Source: Lacinutrix jangbogonensis (GTDB lineage Bacteria; Bacteroidota; Bacteroidia; Flavobacteriales; Flavobacteriaceae). From it: a DNA stretch of 64,000 bases. The notes below the pieces were generated by a model. That model made no database searches, had not been told where the DNA came from, and saw nothing but the letters and a program-made list of their open reading frames with translations. The stretch covers positions 124,001-188,000 of the forward strand of contig NZ_JSWF01000044.1 of the NCBI RefSeq assembly GCF_000797445.1, in the 5' to 3' direction. The translations under genes were made by a program, and so were the position numbers. This document shows positions 60,785-64,000 of the stretch, in pieces (position 1 is the stretch's first letter; each line of letters begins with the position of its first letter).

Positions 60785-61150
60785 TTATTTTTTAGTGTCC
60801 TTATTTATCTCTTTTAAAACGGACTCTAACTCGTTTAATTTGATGTCGTTTGTTTTCATAAAAAAAGAAACCATACTTTTAAATGAGCCTTGAAAATAGT
60901 TGTCTACCAATTTGTTTATAGATTGGTTACTGTAAGATTCTTTATTTAATAAAGGAAAATAAATATGCCCTTTTCCTATTTTTTCATAATCTACAAAGCC
61001 TTTACTCTCTAATATCCTTACTATAGTAGATACGGTATTGTATGCTGGCTTAGGGTTTGGAAACTCTTCAATTATCTGTTTTACGTTGCCTTTTTTTAAT
61101 TGCCAAAGCACTTGCATAATATCTTCTTCTGCCTTTGTGAGTTGTTTCAT
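60785..61150 (-). CDS. BlaI/MecI/CopY-family transcriptional repressor
   Basis: The 121-residue winged-helix repressor opens QLTKAEEDIMQVLWQLKKGN, has recognition helix PKPAYNTVSTIVRILESKGF and wing VDYEKIGKGHIYFPLL, and ends LKEINKDTKK. It shares the BlaI signature P-K-P-A-x-x-T-V. It is the first gene of the operon with the two M56-TonB genes and the TPR gene. Palindromes AACTAAnnnnTTAGTT are found just upstream (61203-61259). They differ from those of the BlaI at 38635, so the two systems should not cross-talk. Confidence 0.92.
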   Translation of the reverse strand: MKQLTKAEEDIMQVLWQLKKGNVKQIIEEFPNPKPAYNTVSTIVRILESKGFVDYEKIGKGHIYFPLLNKESYSNQSINKLVDNYFQGSFKSMVSFFMKTNDIKLNELESVLKEINKDTKK

Positions 61151-61202
61151 TTTATAAAAAATATTGATTGAGGTCTGTTTTTATTAGTTTCTAGCTCTTT
61201 TA

Positions 61203-61259
61203 AACTAAGTAATTAGTTCAAATATAACTATTATTTTAGTTTAAACTAACTTTTTAGTT
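61203..61259 (-). promoter_or_regulatory. Candidate operators of the second BlaI repressor
   Basis: There are two copies of the palindrome AACTAAnnnnTTAGTT (61203-61218 and 61244-61259), and between them TTAGTTTAAACTAA (61236-61249), a perfect 14-bp palindrome sharing half-sites with the second copy. They lie in the 160-base gap between blaI (start 61150) and the divergent DUF456 gene (start 61310), so they could control both. Repressor identity is inferred from position. Confidence 0.6.
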
Positions 61260-61309
61260 TAAAATGTAACAAGTATCTGTTTTTAGCGTCTTATAAATAA
61301 ATTGACTTT

Positions 61310-61807
61310 ATGGATATATTCTTAACCATTATTGGTTTGCTTTTTATGATTATTGGACTTATAGGAAGTTTTCTGCCTATTTTACCTGGACCACCTTTAA
61401 GCTGGATTGGATTACTATTGCTGCATTTAACTGATGCTATACCAAATAACTTAACCTTTTTAGGTATAACATTAATAATCGCATTACTAGCTTTTACTTT
61501 AGATTATATTATTCCAGCATTGGGAGCAAAAAAATTTGGAGGTACAAGAGCGGGAATGATTGGAACAACAATTGGACTTATTATTGGTATTTTGTCTCCA
61601 ATTCCTGGAGGAATAATTATTGGCCCTTTTCTAGGAGCACTTTTAGGTGAATTGTCCAACAAAGCAGATTCGAAGACCGCATTAAAAGCTGCTTTTGGCT
61701 CTTTTCTAGGGTTTATAACTGGAACTTTTATAAAGTTTATTGTGGCAATAATCTATTTAGGTCTGTTTATTAATATTTTTTGGGAGTACAGAAATAGCAT
61801 CTTTTAA
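61310..61807 (+). CDS. DUF456-family membrane protein
   Basis: The 165-residue protein has four to five helices with Gly-rich motifs: LFMIIGLIGSFLPILPGPPL, then FGGTRAGMIGTTIGLIIGIL and GPFLGALLGELSNKADSKTA, the DUF456 signature G-x-x-x-P-x-x-P-G-P-x-x-x. These small membrane proteins have no known function. It is divergent from blaI and shares the palindrome-rich region, so it may belong to the BlaI regulon. Confidence 0.9.
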   Translation: MDIFLTIIGLLFMIIGLIGSFLPILPGPPLSWIGLLLLHLTDAIPNNLTFLGITLIIALLAFTLDYIIPALGAKKFGGTRAGMIGTTIGLIIGILSPIPGGIIIGPFLGALLGELSNKADSKTALKAAFGSFLGFITGTFIKFIVAIIYLGLFINIFWEYRNSIF

Positions 61808-61854
61808 AAACAATGTGTTATTAAAAACCTAAACATCTACAAAAAAAGTAGTGA

Positions 61855-62535
61855 TTAGTCAATAAAACCAAAATCTCTACCTTTTTCTAAAAGTGTTTTT
61901 TCATCACCGTCTTCAACCTTAAATATTTCTTTTAAATGTTTCTTTTTCTTTTCTATACTACTTAAAGATAGATTCATTTTTTCTGCAATATCTTTATTTC
62001 TATCACCTCTAGAAATATGGTGTAAAATACGATGGCTAACTTCATCTAATTCAATACCACTAATTTTCGTTCTTTTAATTGCCTGATTTACAGTTCCACT
62101 ATAAAATGGCGGATTATTTAAAACCGCTTGAAAAGCACTTGCAAGTTCTCGTGAAGTAAGATCACTTTTTATTAAAAACCCTTCCGGGTTAATATTATTT
62201 ATTATACTATGAATGCGATAAGACTCATTAAACATCGTAAGCATTACTATTTTAGAGTCAGGCGATTTTTCTCTTACAAACATAGCCAAATCTTCTCCAG
62301 ATTTAATTGTACCATCACTAGATGGCGGCATGCTTATATCAAAAAAGTAAACAGTATAAAATTGACCAAGTGCAATAGATTTCTTAATTAAGGCTAAAGA
62401 TTCATCACAGTTGGTTGCAAAATCAATAATAAGGTTTTGAGACTCTTTTTTAGTTGCTAACAAAGTATTTTGATAACCCTCAATAATCATTGGGTGATCG
62501 TCTGTCATCAATATTTTAATAGTTTCATGTTCCAT
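61855..62535 (-). CDS. LuxR/NarL-type response regulator
   Basis: The 226-residue protein starts with a receiver domain (ILMTDDHPMIIEGYQNTLLA, acidic pocket DD; phosphoacceptor Asp in VYFFDISMPPSSDG near residue 65; Lys in FLIKSDLTSRE). It ends with a LuxR helix-turn-helix (ISRGDRNKDIAEKMNLSLSS, IEKKKKHLKEIFKV). There is a short linker between. It starts 18 bases after the kinase gene ends and forms a two-component pair with it. Confidence 0.9.
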   Translation of the reverse strand: MEHETIKILMTDDHPMIIEGYQNTLLATKKESQNLIIDFATNCDESLALIKKSIALGQFYTVYFFDISMPPSSDGTIKSGEDLAMFVREKSPDSKIVMLTMFNESYRIHSIINNINPEGFLIKSDLTSRELASAFQAVLNNPPFYSGTVNQAIKRTKISGIELDEVSHRILHHISRGDRNKDIAEKMNLSLSSIEKKKKHLKEIFKVEDGDEKTLLEKGRDFGFID

Positions 62536-62553
62536 TGTTCGTTTTTTAAGGTA

Positions 62554-64000
62554 TTATTCTATTGGAACTTCAATATTAATTGTTGTGCCCTTATTAATTT
62601 CGCTCTTTATTTCTTGCGTTCCAGATATAGCCTCTATTCTAGATTTAATATTTTTCAATCCTATACCTTCTTTTTGTTTAGACTTATCGTAACCAACGCC
62701 ATCATCTTTTATGATTAAAGATATAAAATTATTTTCTTGTTTTAATGCGACTATTACAAGTTTAGCTTTTGCATGTTTATAAATATTTTGCAGGGACTCT
62801 TGTACAATTCTATAAATATGAATTTTAGTTTTATTGGTTAGGTCATCCCAATTTATTTTTTCTGAAATATCTGTTTCATATTCCAATTCATAGGCACCAC
62901 ATTGTGTAATTATTAGTGTGTTAATCATTTCAGAAAAACTCGCTTGGGTAATAAAATCGGTATTTAAATCATGGGATACTTTTCTAATATCTTGTTCAAT
63001 TTCCTTAAGTTCATCTATATAATTAAATCTATTATTTATAGCCTCTTCTGTAGTACTATAATTTAAACTGTCTAAACTCAATCGCGTACCAAAAAGCCGC
63101 CCTAAAATTCCATCATGCAACTCTTCGCTTATTCTCTTCTTTTCGGCTGTTCTAGCTTCATCCATTTGCTCTTGTTGCGATAGCATCAAATTATAAATCT
63201 CTTCGTTAGCTTCTTGCTGCTGTTGTACTAGTTTTAACTCTTTGTTTTTTTCGCGTTGTGTTTTTATTATATAAAGCAATAACGAAGAAAACACTAAAAT
63301 AATGGACAACACTATTAGCCATATATTTTGGCTAAATAGTTGTTTGTTTTTAGCTTCAACTTTATCCGTTTCATATTCTATTCTTATAAATTTATTGCGA
63401 ATAGTACGTTCAGCCTTTACTAAGCTGTCGTTTAAAGTTACATAGGCATCATAGTGTTTTACCGCAATGCTATCCTCTTCAATTCTTGATAGTAAGAGTA
63501 GCGATTTTAGTAAATCGTCATTATGATATTGCTCAGAAATGGACTTGGCTCTATAAGCATGATACTTGGTCGAGTCCTTTTTATTTTGGTCGTGGTAAAA
63601 TTCAGCTAAATGCTGATGTATAATAATTGAATTGTATTGAGATTTTGTGCTATCACAAATCCGCAGTGCTTTTAAATAGAGTTCTGGTAGTTGGGTTTTA
63701 GCATTAGATAAATATAAAGTATGTGCATAGTTATCTAGAATAGTGGCATAAAAATCTAAATGTTCTGTTTGTATGGTTTTATCGTTTAATATTTCTTTAA
63801 AGTACGCTAATGCAAGGTTGTATTGATCGGCATATTTATAAGTTAATGCTAAATTGTTTTTTGAAATATTTATAAAAAACTCATTATTTCCTGCTAAACG
63901 TTTTTTTATTTCTATAGATTTTTTATGATATTTTATAGATTCATCATATTGTTCTAGCTGTTTAAAAACGAGTCCTAAATTATTATAATGATAGGATTTA
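62554..64000 (-). CDS. TPR-containing sensor histidine kinase (N-terminus outside window)
   Basis: The frame is open from the stop at 62554 through the window edge at 64000, about 482 codons with no start yet reached. The first visible part has TPR-like repeats (NNLGLVFKQLEQYDESIKYH, KNNLALTYKYADQYNLALAY), then a transmembrane helix near NIWLIVLSIILVFSSLLLYI (about 63265-63345), a coiled coil, a HisKA_3-type dimerisation block with the phospho-His in ISEELHDGILGRLFG, and an HATPase_c domain (IIKDDGVGYD, GIGLKNIKSRIEAI). This is the DesK/NarX class. It is cotranscribed with the LuxR-type regulator 18 bases downstream. Confidence 0.88.
   Translation of the reverse strand, partial: KSYHYNNLGLVFKQLEQYDESIKYHKKSIEIKKRLAGNNEFFINISKNNLALTYKYADQYNLALAYFKEILNDKTIQTEHLDFYATILDNYAHTLYLSNAKTQLPELYLKALRICDSTKSQYNSIIIHQHLAEFYHDQNKKDSTKYHAYRAKSISEQYHNDDLLKSLLLLSRIEEDSIAVKHYDAYVTLNDSLVKAERTIRNKFIRIEYETDKVEAKNKQLFSQNIWLIVLSIILVFSSLLLYIIKTQREKNKELKLVQQQQEANEEIYNLMLSQQEQMDEARTAEKKRISEELHDGILGRLFGTRLSLDSLNYSTTEEAINNRFNYIDELKEIEQDIRKVSHDLNTDFITQASFSEMINTLIITQCGAYELEYETDISEKINWDDLTNKTKIHIYRIVQESLQNIYKHAKAKLVIVALKQENNFISLIIKDDGVGYDKSKQKEGIGLKNIKSRIEAISGTQEIKSEINKGTTINIEVPIE

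Noticed and set aside
1-64000. Prophage, integrative element or transposase
   Set aside because: No integrase, transposase, terminase, relaxase or flanking direct repeats were seen; the tRNA-Leu has no adjoining integrase.

Overview
The window looks like chromosomal DNA of a marine-type Flavobacteriaceae (Bacteroidota). It is AT-rich. It carries TAnnTTTG promoter boxes, BlaI / M56-peptidase / TonB-domain gene sets, a type IX secretion sorting tail, a Bat (MoxR-DUF58-VWA-TPR-BatD) operon, a sulfatase with its formylglycine-generating enzyme, and many small outer-membrane beta-barrel proteins. Family level is as far as the sequence supports.

Layout. 0-2.1 kb: a flavoprotein oxidoreductase cut by the window edge and a propeller lipoprotein. 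2.4-5.9 kb: a minus-strand methionine-sulfoxide repair operon (msrB, msrA, thioredoxin-like, glutaredoxin-like, divergent second msrA, hydrolase-OsmC fusion). 6.1-7.3 kb: an HD-domain protein fused to a Pycsar-effector-type membrane domain, with no cyclase next to it. 7.3-9.7 kb: a large GAF-domain protein. 9.8-35.4 kb: a long locus, almost all on the minus strand, with arylsulfatase, formylglycine-generating enzyme, a HAD-type lipoprotein, two paralogous Tyr-rich lipoproteins, a DUF481 protein, several beta-barrels and the complete Bat operon. Between the intact genes lie decayed ones: an HtrA-type protease, a PAP2-type phosphatase, a SYLF/YSC84 protein, a truncated copy of a Tyr/His-rich secreted protein, and remnants of exported proteins.

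36-43.3 kb: tRNA-Leu, an M20 peptidase, an EamA transporter, a BlaI-type repressor with three recognisable operators, a large proline-rich M56/BlaR1-like sensor with an internal 264-bp duplication, and a DUF4407 protein. 43.4-51 kb: minus-strand housekeeping genes (PhnA/YjdM-like, YjbR, DUF4230, cyclase family, hemW, ruvC) with GNAT and GIY-YIG pseudogenes. A KAP P-loop ATPase gene broken at a homopolymer lies between hemW and ruvC. 51-57.4 kb: a flippase-like protein, a glycosyltransferase, a beta-barrel, a YccA/Bax-inhibitor gene killed by one TAG, a TonB-like lipoprotein, a PDZ protein with a type IX sorting tail, and a TPR protein. 57.4-61.2 kb: two tandem M56-TonB genes behind a second BlaI repressor, with a relic of the blaI 3' end left by the duplication. 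61.3-64 kb: a DUF456 membrane protein and a LuxR-type response regulator with its TPR histidine kinase, which runs off the window.

How it fits together. The 13.8-35.4 kb locus reads as an envelope module: a secreted sulfatase, the enzyme that matures it, a MoxR/VWA membrane assembly system, and candidate outer-membrane partners. The core enzymes are intact and accessory genes are eroding. Both BlaI loci pair a repressor with an M56 sensor protease, and the putative operators sit directly in front of the repressor genes. All family assignments come from reading motifs by eye, without database searches.
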